Below, piece by piece: positions 43,222-51,264 of a stretch of DNA of 64,000 bases. This stretch comes from CAIVPM01 sp964477265. GTDB taxonomy: Bacteria > Bacteroidota > Bacteroidia > Chitinophagales > Chitinophagaceae. Each line of letters begins with the position of its first letter. Position 1 is the first letter of the stretch. A program made the translations under genes and the position numbers. Location of the stretch: positions 7,861 to 71,860 of the forward strand of contig CAYZDJ010000015.1 in assembly GCA_964477265.1 (NCBI GenBank), read 5' to 3'. The notes beneath the pieces are model-generated. The model saw only the letters and a program-made list of their open reading frames with translations. It searched no databases and was not told the DNA's origin.

Positions 43222-44142
43222 TTATTTTATAAGATTGTAGTTTTTGTAAATAAAAAATTGTTTGCCTGTAATTTCTTCCAACAGTTTTAATAATTTTTCC
43301 TTTATAGTCATATTATTTCTTGAAGGCAAGTACTCAAATTTCCAGTCTTGCTTTTCAATAATATTTTTCATTAATGATGGATGTGTGCTGTTGAATTTTT
43401 TTAAATAATCATAGTCCCTGTAATTATACAAATCCTTGTAGGCATCTTCATAAATTTTATCTTCATAATTTAATTTATCTTCAGTTCCACCATATCTATT
43501 GCCAAATTCAATCTTCTTTATTTTCTGTTTTTGTGGCGGCTTGCACCAACTATAATGATACACACTTGCATCAACCTCTTTAACAGTAAGCTTTTCACCT
43601 TTTTCGTGTGAATAGTTTTCAGGGTTGCTATACAACCTAAAACCTTGAGAATCCCTATAGCTTCTAATGTTTTTGTTGTTGCGTATAATTCTTATTTCGT
43701 GTTGGTGAAACCTGCGTGAAGGTGCGTAATGGTTGTAATCACCAAAGAAATTAATGAACTTGAAAAGCAAACCCTGCACCTGTTTGTTACTTAAATTATC
43801 AAGCATTGCCTGCTTTATTTTTGGCAAGTCATTTTCGTGTATAATTTCATCTGCTTGTATATGAAAAAGCCAGTCAGCATCTGCACTGCAATTGTCAATA
43901 CCAATATTAGATTGCTGGGCAAAAATTAAACCTCCGGTTCTCATTTTATCATCCCAAATGGTATCAACAATCTTTATTCTGCTATCATTCAAATTTTCTA
44001 CAGCTTCCCTTGTACCATCATTGCTATCGCCAATTACAACAATAAATTCATCAACAATTGGCAGCACACTTTTTATGGCTTCCAAAAAAGGATAATCAAT
44101 TGTAAAACCATTTCTAACATAAGTAAATGCACTTACTTTCAT
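43222..44142 (-). CDS. Glycosyltransferase, GT2-like
   Basis: 306 aa. The N-terminus SAFTYVRNGFTIDYPFLEAI and VIGDSNDGTREAVENL is the GT-A nucleotide-binding part. LFHIQADEIIHENDLPKIK carries the D-x-E/D metal motif. The middle (HQHEIRIIRNNKN) and the C-terminal half are family-specific. This class is often annotated as glycosyltransferase family 2 or a relative acting on surface polysaccharides. It is followed 4 bases later by the methyltransferase gene. Confidence 0.82.
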   Translation of the reverse strand: MKVSAFTYVRNGFTIDYPFLEAIKSVLPIVDEFIVVIGDSNDGTREAVENLNDSRIKIVDTIWDDKMRTGGLIFAQQSNIGIDNCSADADWLFHIQADEIIHENDLPKIKQAMLDNLSNKQVQGLLFKFINFFGDYNHYAPSRRFHQHEIRIIRNNKNIRSYRDSQGFRLYSNPENYSHEKGEKLTVKEVDASVYHYSWCKPPQKQKIKKIEFGNRYGGTEDKLNYEDKIYEDAYKDLYNYRDYDYLKKFNSTHPSLMKNIIEKQDWKFEYLPSRNNMTIKEKLLKLLEEITGKQFFIYKNYNLIK

Positions 44143-44173
44143 GTGGCGAAGATAAAGGGTGAGGCTATAAACA

Positions 44174-44205
44174 AACTTCCCGAAAGTTGTAGCTTTCGGG
44201 AAGTT
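44174..44205 (-). terminator. Intrinsic terminator after trxA
   Basis: Thirteen-bp perfect stem AACTTCCCGAAAG / CTTTCGGGAAGTT with a 6-base loop, then TTGTTTAT on the minus strand. Confidence 0.72.
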
Positions 44206-44226
44206 GATAACATAAATGAGTTATAA

Positions 44227-44544
44227 TTATAAATGAGCTTGAATTTTTTTCTCTAAAACGCTTTTAGGCACTGCTCCTATTTGTTTATCTACAACCTGTC
44301 CGTTTTTAAAGAAAAGAATTGCAGGTATAGAAGTAATACCAAAGTTTGTGCTAACGCCAGAGTTATTGTCAACATTCACTTTGCCAATGTTTACTTGTCC
44401 TTCATATTGTTTTGCAAGTTCTTCAACAACTGGTCCTATTGCACGGCAAGGTCCACACCATTCTGCCCAAAAATCAACCACTGTAAGTTTATCGCTTTTC
44501 AAAACGCTTGTTTCAAAATTTGCGTCTGTAAATTCTGCTGCCAT
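44227..44544 (-). CDS. trxA: Thioredoxin
   Basis: 105 aa. Active site WCGPC (Cys30, Cys33) in VVDFWAEWCGPCRAIGPVVE, cis-proline in TSIPAILFF, and the typical buried Asp (VDFW). It is a cytoplasmic disulfide reductase. It stands alone, with a -7-like promoter element upstream and a strong hairpin downstream. Confidence 0.95.
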   Translation of the reverse strand: MAAEFTDANFETSVLKSDKLTVVDFWAEWCGPCRAIGPVVEELAKQYEGQVNIGKVNVDNNSGVSTNFGITSIPAILFFKNGQVVDKQIGAVPKSVLEKKIQAHL

Positions 44545-44579
44545 AATATTTATTTTTTTGTTTAATGATATTTTAGTTT

Positions 44580-44587
44580 CAAATGTA
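44580..44587 (-). promoter_or_regulatory. Candidate -7 element of trxA
   Basis: On the minus strand TACATTTG matches TAnnTTTG, 35 bases before the trxA ATG. No well-spaced -33 TTTG is apparent. Confidence 0.4.
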
Positions 44588-44669
44588 ATTCCAATTGTGC
44601 AAAAGTGCAGTTATGACTTTTACACATACAACTATTGACGGATTTTTTTTAAATTACTGACAAAGTAGG

Positions 44670-44780
44670 TAAACTAGTTTACAGTTTATAGTTAAAAGTG
44701 AATAGTTAAGAGTCTGTAGTAAATATTAATAATGACTAATTGTTTATCACTTTTAGTTTTTGACTCTTATCTTTTAACTT
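44670..44780 (+). repeat. TTTATAGTTAAAAG / CTTTTAACT repeat tract
   Basis: The gap before the rhomboid gene contains TTTACAGTTTATAGTTAAAA and GTGAATAGTTAAGAGTCTGT, and at its end TCTTATCTTTTAACTT, roughly complementary. Same family as 4003-4095. Confidence 0.5.
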
Positions 44781-44791
44781 AATTTGCTGCT

Positions 44792-45463
44792 ATGTCTATA
44801 ACAATTATCATTATTGCAATTACTTGTATAGTTTCATTTATTGCGTTTTCAAATGAAAAGTTAATTGATGATTTAATATTTTACCCTCCTGCTATAACTT
44901 ACAAAAAACAATGGTATAGGTTTATTACTTGTGGTTTTATACATGCTGATATTGCTCATCTTGCATTTAATATGTATTCGTTTTATTCATTGGGAAGCCT
45001 GCTTGAAACAAGCAAATTCAGAAGTATAGTATCAGTTGAAGATATTTACAAAAGCAATAGCGTTACTATGTACTTGTTGCTTTACATATCTTCATTAGTT
45101 GTGTGTTTATTGCCAACTTATTCAGCCAATAAAAATAATTCAAATTACAGAAGCCTTGGAGCATCAGGTGCTATAAGTGCAGTTGTATTTGCTTTTATTT
45201 TTTTAAACCCAACCGCAGGTCTTAGTTTAATTATTATACCAATACCTGCACCTGCATTTATTTTTGGTTTTGTTTATTTAGGTGTTACTTATTATTTGGC
45301 AAAACGTGGCAATAGCTATATCAATCACTCAGCACATCTTTGGGGTGCTATTTATGGAATTGGTTTTGTAATTATTACCTGTGCATTATTTACACACAAA
45401 AAGCCTTTAGCCGATTTTATGGAACAAGTAACCTTTAAACTGAATGAGTATTTTGGAAGGTGA
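44792..45463 (+). CDS. Rhomboid-family intramembrane serine protease
   Basis: 223 aa with about six membrane helices. Catalytic Ser125 lies in LGASGAISA (the G-x-S-G motif) and catalytic His182 in SAHLWGAIYG. The His/Asn cluster HADIAHLAFNMYSF (residues 51-64) forms the oxyanion side. It cleaves within or near transmembrane helices of other proteins; the substrate is unknown. Its 3' end overlaps the convergent tilS gene by 29 bases. Confidence 0.93.
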   Translation: MSITIIIIAITCIVSFIAFSNEKLIDDLIFYPPAITYKKQWYRFITCGFIHADIAHLAFNMYSFYSLGSLLETSKFRSIVSVEDIYKSNSVTMYLLLYISSLVVCLLPTYSANKNNSNYRSLGASGAISAVVFAFIFLNPTAGLSLIIIPIPAPAFIFGFVYLGVTYYLAKRGNSYINHSAHLWGAIYGIGFVIITCALFTHKKPLADFMEQVTFKLNEYFGR

Positions 45464-46835
45464 TTTCTAAAATTTCTTTTGTGTTATTGGTTAGCTTAAA
45501 TCTATCGTCAATTCTATAACCTACAACCCATATAATTTTTTTATTGCTCTCTATAACCCACACTTTTTCCTTTTGTGCAATAGATAATTTTTGGTTGATA
45601 AAAAACTTGCTTAGCTTTTGTTTTTTCTGCATACCCATTGGATAAAAATAATCGCCTTGTTTCCATTTGCGAAGTAGGAGAGGGAATTGAAGTTTGGCTA
45701 AATCGAACAACTCGTTTGTGGTTTCTTGTTTGTCGTTTGTCGTTAATTTTTTTGCAAATGCATAATTCGTAATTCGTAATTCGTAATTCTCAAATTCAAT
45801 TTTTTTATCTTCTTTTTCAATAATAATATTTTCAGAACTATTTTGCTTTAATGGTGTAATGATTAGCCAGTTTCTGTTGTTAATGATTCTATGAGATGCA
45901 GACTGCACATAGCTTCCATTATGTGCATCTAATAATTTTATTACTTCGTTTGTTTGATGAGAAGTAAAGTTGAAGTCTTTAATAATTTCGTAAACTATTG
46001 AATAAAGCGGTGTTGCTTTTTTTAGTTTCAAGATAGGAATATGCACTTCATTATTTTTTACCTCAATCAAATTTTTTTTATGAATAGCCATTGCCTGTTT
46101 ATACAATTCCTCAACATCATTCAAACGATTAATGTTGTTTAAAATATTTTCTTCTGCATTTGCAAAATGTTTTGTAACCAAAGGAATAATTTCATTTCTA
46201 AAACTATTGCGTGTGTATTTATTGCTTGCATTGCTGCTGTCTTCTACAAATTGCAAATCATTTTCAGCAGCATAATTCTTTATATCGTCTTTACTAAAAT
46301 TTAGCAAGGGGCGAATAATTTTTCTTTCATTATCAATAGCCTTAATGCCAGTTAAACCTTGTATGCCAGTGCCACGAAAAAAGTTAAACAAAACAGTTTC
46401 AATATTATCGTTTTTATGGTGGGCAGTCAATAAGTAGCAATTAGGAATTAGGAATTGGGAAATAGGAATTGATTGGTTGTTTTTTGACTGTTGTATTTCT
46501 TTAAACCAACTATACCTTAACTCTCTTGCAGCAATTTGAATTGATATTTTATTTTCTGCAGCATATTTTTCTGTATCAAACTGCTTAACAAAAATTTCTT
46601 TGGAATACTTAACTGCTAAGGCTTTCACAAATTCTTCGTCACGTTTGCTTTCATCTGCACGCAAGTTAAAATTGCAATGTGCTATGGCAAAATCAATATT
46701 TAATTTGTTTAATAAGTCAACTAACACAATACTATCCACACCACCACTTACTGCAACAATATATTTTGTATTGGCATTAAATAATGGTGCAAAATGTTGC
46801 TTAAAATATTTGCTAAATTGGTTTAATAAATTCAT
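45435..46835 (-). CDS. tilS: tRNA(Ile)-lysidine synthetase
   Basis: 466 aa from the ATG at 46835; nine more upstream codons belong to a repeat tract. PP-loop SGGVDS at residues 30-35, then IAHCNFNLRADESKRDEEFV, and AHHKNDNIETVLFNFFRGTGIQGLTGI are the TilS signatures. The enzyme converts C34 of the AUA-reading tRNA-Ile to lysidine, an essential step. The C-terminal KWKQGDYFYPMGM...KLSKFFI is the TilS tail. Two repeat tracts lie inside the gene in frame (45763-45795 and 46438-46475). Confidence 0.93.
   Translation of the reverse strand: MNLLNQFSKYFKQHFAPLFNANTKYIVAVSGGVDSIVLVDLLNKLNIDFAIAHCNFNLRADESKRDEEFVKALAVKYSKEIFVKQFDTEKYAAENKISIQIAARELRYSWFKEIQQSKNNQSIPISQFLIPNCYLLTAHHKNDNIETVLFNFFRGTGIQGLTGIKAIDNERKIIRPLLNFSKDDIKNYAAENDLQFVEDSSNASNKYTRNSFRNEIIPLVTKHFANAEENILNNINRLNDVEELYKQAMAIHKKNLIEVKNNEVHIPILKLKKATPLYSIVYEIIKDFNFTSHQTNEVIKLLDAHNGSYVQSASHRIINNRNWLIITPLKQNSSENIIIEKEDKKIEFENYELRITNYAFAKKLTTNDKQETTNELFDLAKLQFPLLLRKWKQGDYFYPMGMQKKQKLSKFFINQKLSIAQKEKVWVIESNKKIIWVVGYRIDDRFKLTNNTKEILEITFQNTHSV
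45763..45795 (-). repeat. ATTCGTA repeats inside tilS
   Basis: Four tandem copies of AATTCGT on the plus strand, translated on the minus strand as ENYELRITNYAF. The peptide LRITNYE-type sequence is a well-known translation of such repeats in other genomes. Confidence 0.65.
46438..46475 (-). repeat. GAATTAG/GAATTGG repeats inside tilS
   Basis: Tandem AATTAGG/AATTGGG units, read in frame as SIPISQFLIPNCY within TilS between the PP-loop region and AHHKND. Same family as 30873-30916 and 50832-50864. Confidence 0.65.
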
Positions 46836-46848
46836 ATATTTTGTTTCA

Positions 46849-46918
46849 CGCAAAGCAACCAAGAAAACTAAGTTGCCAAGAAAATTGCTTTGTGTACTTT
46901 GCTTACTTTGTTTCTTAG
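46849..46918 (+). repeat. CACGCAAAG / CTTTGTTTCTTAG repeat tract
   Basis: TTGTTTCACGCAAAGCAACC at the left and CTTTGCTTACTTTG at the right; related to 29357-29400. It separates tilS from the acyl-CoA reductase gene. Confidence 0.4.
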
Positions 46919-47919
46919 TGAGAAATTAATTCGTTTAAAAATTTCATTGTATCTACACCATCTGCATAGTCGTTAAGCTGTGGAGTTTGTGCTTTGCCAA
47001 ATGGCGTGAAACCCTTACCAACAATACATTGTATATCGTTATTATTTGCAAGTTTTTCGTTTAATACATCTGAATTTTCATAATAGCTATAATGCACATT
47101 GCTTATAGCACTAAATATACTTTCATTCTCACTCAACAATATACTTCCATCTGTCATGTAAAATTTATTGTTCATCATTAGCATGGCTAATTGATAATCG
47201 TAATTATGCTTATACTTATGCAAGTCTAAAAAATATTCATATTGCTTTAAAGCATTAAGCAAAGGAATAAAATCATAACCCTTTGGCACAAACAAATGGG
47301 TTACGTTTCTACAGCCTTGTCCAAAATAAAGTTGAATGTCTTGTGCTAGCAAATCAAGGTCTTCATTGGTTTCTGTGCCATCAAGCACAGCAACGCTTGT
47401 TCTGTTTCTACGAATAATATTGGGGTATTTGCTAAAGTAAAATTCAAAATATCTGCTGCTGTTATTACTGCCAGTTGCAATGTAGGCATCGCAACCTTTA
47501 AGCGTTTCGGCAAAGCGAATGATTGAAGCAACTTCATCGTCCCATTCAACCATTTTTTTGTAAATATGCTTTATCAAAACATCGTCTTTGCTGCTTGCCT
47601 TAATCATTATTTTATGCCCACTTACAAACACACATAAAAAATCGTGAAAGCCAACAAGTGGAATATTGCCAGCCATTACAATGCCCACAGTTTTATTGGT
47701 AGTCTCATCAGCCACTGAATATTGTTGTAGCCAGTGGTTAAGTTTACCTTCATCTAAAAACTGGTTGCAAATGTTGTTAATGGCAAGCTCAATAAAGTTT
47801 ATGGTAAACCAGCTGTTTTTATAATTAGCATCTTGCTTTACATTTTGTAACTCAATATTATTTTCCTGTAAATATCTTTTTAGGTGTAATAAAATTTTTA
47901 CCCTTTGTTCGCAGTTCAT
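46915..47919 (-). CDS. Acyl-CoA reductase (LuxC-like)
   Basis: 334 aa. The N-terminal half is helical; VGIVMAGNIPLVGFHDFLCV and GHKIMIKASSKDDVL form the nucleotide-binding part. GSNNSSRYFEFYF and YFGQGCRNVTHLFVP contain the likely nucleophile Cys and the family signature. LuxC-type enzymes reduce acyl-CoA to aldehyde with NADPH. In many Bacteroidota this gene stands beside a ferredoxin gene, as here (divergent, 58-bp gap). Confidence 0.85.
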   Translation of the reverse strand: MNCEQRVKILLHLKRYLQENNIELQNVKQDANYKNSWFTINFIELAINNICNQFLDEGKLNHWLQQYSVADETTNKTVGIVMAGNIPLVGFHDFLCVFVSGHKIMIKASSKDDVLIKHIYKKMVEWDDEVASIIRFAETLKGCDAYIATGSNNSSRYFEFYFSKYPNIIRRNRTSVAVLDGTETNEDLDLLAQDIQLYFGQGCRNVTHLFVPKGYDFIPLLNALKQYEYFLDLHKYKHNYDYQLAMLMMNNKFYMTDGSILLSENESIFSAISNVHYSYYENSDVLNEKLANNNDIQCIVGKGFTPFGKAQTPQLNDYADGVDTMKFLNELISH

Positions 47920-47977
47920 TTAAAATTTCTTTACTTTTATTTCGTTATTTAATTATTCTCAAAACAAAAATACTCTT

Positions 47978-48325
47978 ATGGCTATTAAAATTACCGACGA
48001 ATGTATAAACTGTGGTGCCTGCGAGCCAGAATGTCCTAATAATGCTATTTACGAAGGTGGTGTTGCATGGGCTATTGCAGATGGCACAAGCGTAAAAGGC
48101 ACTTACGTTTTAATGGATGGAAACACTATGGATGCAAATGCAAAGAACGACCCTGTTGCCAATGATACTTATTATATAGTAACAGATAAATGCACAGAAT
48201 GTCAGGGCTTTCATGAAGAGCCACAATGTGCAAGCGTTTGCCCTGTTGATTGTTGTGTGCCAGATGAAATGTATAAAGAAACTGTTGATGAGCTGTTAGC
48301 TAAAAAAGATAAGCTACACTTGTAA
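47978..48325 (+). CDS. 4Fe-4S dicluster ferredoxin
   Basis: 115 aa. Cluster 1 ligands CINCGACEPECP and cluster 2 ligands CTECQGFHEEPQCASVCP; the extended loop between clusters (about 28-60, with GTSVKGTYVLMDGNTMD) is the YfhL-like insertion. It carries electrons in the cytoplasm; its partner is not identified. It lies divergently from the acyl-CoA reductase gene. Confidence 0.92.
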   Translation: MAIKITDECINCGACEPECPNNAIYEGGVAWAIADGTSVKGTYVLMDGNTMDANAKNDPVANDTYYIVTDKCTECQGFHEEPQCASVCPVDCCVPDEMYKETVDELLAKKDKLHL

Positions 48326-48331
48326 AATAAT

Positions 48332-48366
48332 AAATAAGCCACTTTGAAAAAAGTGGCTTATTTATT
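48332..48366 (+). terminator. Intrinsic terminator after ferredoxin, probably shared
   Basis: Thirteen-bp perfect stem AAATAAGCCACTT / AAGTGGCTTATTT with a 6-base loop, 7 bases after the stop codon; followed by ATTAT. Confidence 0.83.
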
Positions 48367-48436
48367 ATCACAAATGCAAGCTAGAAAATCATCTTCAAAC
48401 CTGTATTTTATGTATTGGATTTCATGTAATGTCTAT

Positions 48437-50809
48437 TTATTCTACCACAACTTTACTAGTTTGTTTTCCATTTTCAGTAATAACAGAAACAAAGTATATT
48501 CCTTTTGCAAAGCTAGAAACATCAATTGTGTTTACACCTATGCTTAATGCTTGTTGTTTTATTTGCTTGCCATACAAATCGGTAACAACAATATTTCCAG
48601 CACCAATTAACTTATCAATTTTTAAATTAATTATTGAATGAGATGGATTAGGATAAATGGTTAATTGTCTATTGTCAACTGATAACTGTTGACTACTAAC
48701 TCCTCTACAATTGGCAACATTTGTATTTATTGTTCTGCTGCTGCTACAACCATTGGCATTTGTATAAGTATATGTTACACTTGCTGCACCTGTTGTATTG
48801 CCAGTTGTTGCAACACCACTATTTGCATTAATGCTTATTAATGTACCAGACCAAACACCACTTGTTGGTTTGCCAACTAAAGTAAATGTTTTGTTTTTAC
48901 AAATGCCACCACTGCCTATAACGCCTGTTGTACCTGATGCATAGCTTATAGTTGGTATAGCTGGTTGTGCATATACAGTTATATTTTTAGAAGTAGTTGT
49001 TGACCCCACTGTATAGGTAACTACAGTAGCACCAGCACTTGTGCCTGTTACAACGCCACTGGCATTTATTGTTCCTCTGCCAGAAATGCTCCAAACACCA
49101 CCAGAAAAACCATTACTAAAAGTTGCGGTAGAACCAACACATAAATTGCTTGTGCCAGTAATTGTTGGCAAAGAATTTTGCACTGTTAAAATTAATGTTG
49201 CAATGCTATCGCAGCCTTTACTGTTGCCACCAGGCATTGTTTTAGTATATGTGCCGGCTGCATTAAATGGTTTTCCATCAACCCATATAAATGGTAATTG
49301 TGATGCCAATACTGTCGCATTAGATGTTGATGTAGTTGTTTCTCCATTATATGTTGCTATAACTTTTACCCTTGCACTGGTGCAACCATTTAAACTAGCA
49401 TCTACCCAATAACTAGCAGTTGTAATAGATAAACTTACTGACGCATTGTAATTATTGCCTGTTGTAACCTGGTTTCCTCCACTTGCTGCATCCCACCATT
49501 TTATAGTACCACTATTACTTGCAGTTGCAGTAAGTGTAACATTACCATTACCACATCGTGCTGCATCTTGCACAGTAACAATTGCTGATAATGTTGGTGG
49601 TGTTGCAGTAGCAATGTTATTTAGCATTGTTTTATTTGTTCCTCCACCAATTACAAATACATCTGGTTTGCCATCGTGGTTAGCATCTATTTTAGCTATA
49701 TTTATAGTAACATCATTGGTTAATTGTGTTGAAGAAATATCTGGTGTGCTATTAAATCCACAACCTGTGTTTGTATAAATATGTATGTAACCTCTACTTC
49801 CACTTAAATTAGTTCCTCTATACACAGCATCCACCAATCCATCGCCATTCATATCTGCTAAAAATCCAGTACCATTAGCTTGACTATTATTGCTTGTGCC
49901 TAATAGCTGCACACCTGCTGCAAAATTTCCTGTACCATCATTTAACTTATATCTTAAACCATAGCCATTATAATCATCCATTGTCATAATATCTAAAAAA
50001 CCATCATTATTCCAATCGTAAAAAAACTGACCACCACTGTAACCCATTGCATAGCCACTAAAAGTAAAACTACCACTACCATTGTTTTTAAATACCTCTG
50101 TTGAGTTACCACTAGCACCATCTAATACTAAATCCTGATCTCCATCATTATCAATATCTGCAGTCATTATGTGAGCACAAAATTGATTGGTGGTAATGAT
50201 GGCATTTTGGCTAAAGCTTATTGTAGAACCTGAAGTTGTATTTAAGAATAAAAAATGTTTTGTTCTGCTATCAAATGAATTGTTGGTAGAATAGATATAT
50301 GGGATTAATATAATGTCCTTTCTTCCATCGCCATTGGCATCAAAAATGGCTATATCTGATGAGTTAGATGCAACAGCATAATTTGTGAAAGTAATATTAG
50401 TTGGCGATGCACTTTGCAAACTAAAACTACCACTTCCATCATTTTTATAAATATAAAAACCTGGTGTATTATTTTGGCTTGATGATGTAGCAACAATATC
50501 TATATCGCCATCATTGTCTAAATCGTCTGCTGCATAGGTCCACACACCACTTGCAAGAGTAAAAGCTGCGTTAAAGCCACCACTGCCGTTGCTTAATATT
50601 ATTCTCATATTATTGTTACCATCATTAGTGGCAATGTCTTCATACCCATCGCCATTAAAATCTTTGGTAGTTACAAGGTAATGAGCATCGCTGGTGCCAC
50701 CAACCTGTGAGCCAGTGGTAAAAGTTTGTGCATTTACTTTAAAAGAGGCACTCAATAGTAGCATAAAGAATGCAGCTATTTTAATTGTGTTGAATGTAAT
50801 TTTTTTCAT
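48437..50809 (-). CDS. FG-GAP/VCBS-repeat secreted protein with T9SS sorting domain
   Basis: 790 aa from the ATG at 50809, which gives a signal peptide (IKIAAFFMLLLSASFKVNAQ). Residues about 30-380 hold at least seven FG-GAP-type calcium motifs, such as DFNGDGYEDIA, DLDNDGDIDIV, DANGDGRKDII, DIDNDGDQDLV, DWNNDGFLDIM, DMNGDGLVDAV and DANHDGKPDVF. This suggests a seven-bladed propeller. Ig-like segments follow (WWDAASGGNQVTTGN, GVWSISGRGTINASG, GVWSGTLISINA). The last ~75 residues, YPNPSHSIINLKI to the end, are a T9SS sorting domain nearly identical to that of the 2646-aa protein. It is a surface-exposed or secreted protein; ligand unknown. Confidence 0.9.
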   Translation of the reverse strand: MKKITFNTIKIAAFFMLLLSASFKVNAQTFTTGSQVGGTSDAHYLVTTKDFNGDGYEDIATNDGNNNMRIILSNGSGGFNAAFTLASGVWTYAADDLDNDGDIDIVATSSSQNNTPGFYIYKNDGSGSFSLQSASPTNITFTNYAVASNSSDIAIFDANGDGRKDIILIPYIYSTNNSFDSRTKHFLFLNTTSGSTISFSQNAIITTNQFCAHIMTADIDNDGDQDLVLDGASGNSTEVFKNNGSGSFTFSGYAMGYSGGQFFYDWNNDGFLDIMTMDDYNGYGLRYKLNDGTGNFAAGVQLLGTSNNSQANGTGFLADMNGDGLVDAVYRGTNLSGSRGYIHIYTNTGCGFNSTPDISSTQLTNDVTINIAKIDANHDGKPDVFVIGGGTNKTMLNNIATATPPTLSAIVTVQDAARCGNGNVTLTATASNSGTIKWWDAASGGNQVTTGNNYNASVSLSITTASYWVDASLNGCTSARVKVIATYNGETTTSTSNATVLASQLPFIWVDGKPFNAAGTYTKTMPGGNSKGCDSIATLILTVQNSLPTITGTSNLCVGSTATFSNGFSGGVWSISGRGTINASGVVTGTSAGATVVTYTVGSTTTSKNITVYAQPAIPTISYASGTTGVIGSGGICKNKTFTLVGKPTSGVWSGTLISINANSGVATTGNTTGAASVTYTYTNANGCSSSRTINTNVANCRGVSSQQLSVDNRQLTIYPNPSHSIINLKIDKLIGAGNIVVTDLYGKQIKQQALSIGVNTIDVSSFAKGIYFVSVITENGKQTSKVVVE
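48656..48710 (-). repeat. TGTCAACTGATAACT-type repeat inside the FG-GAP protein
   Basis: The linker just before the sorting domain is encoded by TGTCTATTGTCAACTGATAA and TGTTGACTACTAAC, translated on the minus strand SSQQLSVDNRQLT. It is an in-frame repeat insertion. Confidence 0.55.
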
Positions 50810-50831
50810 TGTGTGAAATTTATTTGTGATT

Positions 50832-50864
50832 AAATTAGAAATTAGAAATTGGGAATTAGAATGA
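50832..50864 (-). repeat. TTAGAAATTAGAAATTGGG repeats upstream of the FG-GAP gene
   Basis: Tandem AATTAGA/AATTGGG units, same family as the tilS and 30.9-kb tracts. On the minus strand they lie directly before the likely start at 50809. Confidence 0.5.
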
Positions 50865-51047
50865 GTCAATACGTGTAGCTTTTGATACATCAATCAATGA
50901 AATTGAAACACTGTTTTGTTTTACCTTTTCAATCTTAAACTCAAAATATTTCCATATAAAAATGGCGAGTAAAAGAGTGATGGCGATGATAAGAATGAGC
51001 CAAATTTTGGGCTGGGAAACAGGTGTAGATGTGTTAGCTTTTTGCAT
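50856..51047 (-). CDS. Small hypothetical membrane protein
   Basis: 63 aa with one strong transmembrane helix (IWLILIIAITLLLAIFIWKYF, about residues 14-34), then a basic segment (KIEKVKQNSVSIS). No family is recognised. It lies 46 bp upstream of the FG-GAP gene on the same strand, so it could be a leader gene of that unit. Length and lack of homologous motifs leave this uncertain. The frame's end enters the repeat tract at 50832-50864. Confidence 0.42.
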   Translation of the reverse strand: MQKANTSTPVSQPKIWLILIIAITLLLAIFIWKYFEFKIEKVKQNSVSISLIDVSKATRIDSF

Positions 51048-51177
51048 AGTGCAATGCTACAATCTGGCGATAGGGTTTTCCAAATTTAGGGCGTAACAAA
51101 AGCGTAACAGTTATGTTTTTAAGCGTAACAAGGATATAACTGTATTGAAAATGAGGGGAATAGATTTTGGGGTTAAT

Positions 51178-51257
51178 GGAACGCAGATGACACAGATTGT
51201 TTATGATTTTCTAAGATTTATCTGCGTTAATCATGAACAATCATGAGAAATCAGCGT
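51178..51257 (+). repeat. AACGCAGATGACACAGATT inverted tract
   Basis: Left half GGAACGCAGATGACACAGAT, right half AGATTTATCTGCGTTAATCA, in inverted order and almost complementary. It fills the gap between the small membrane ORF and the regulator gene; the rest of 50810-51264 holds nothing else I can name. Confidence 0.5.
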
Positions 51258-51264
51258 TCTATAA

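Noticed and set aside
48344..48641. Two plus-strand frames of about 70 codons after the ferredoxin
   Set aside because: They cross the terminator hairpin and the antisense of the sorting domain.
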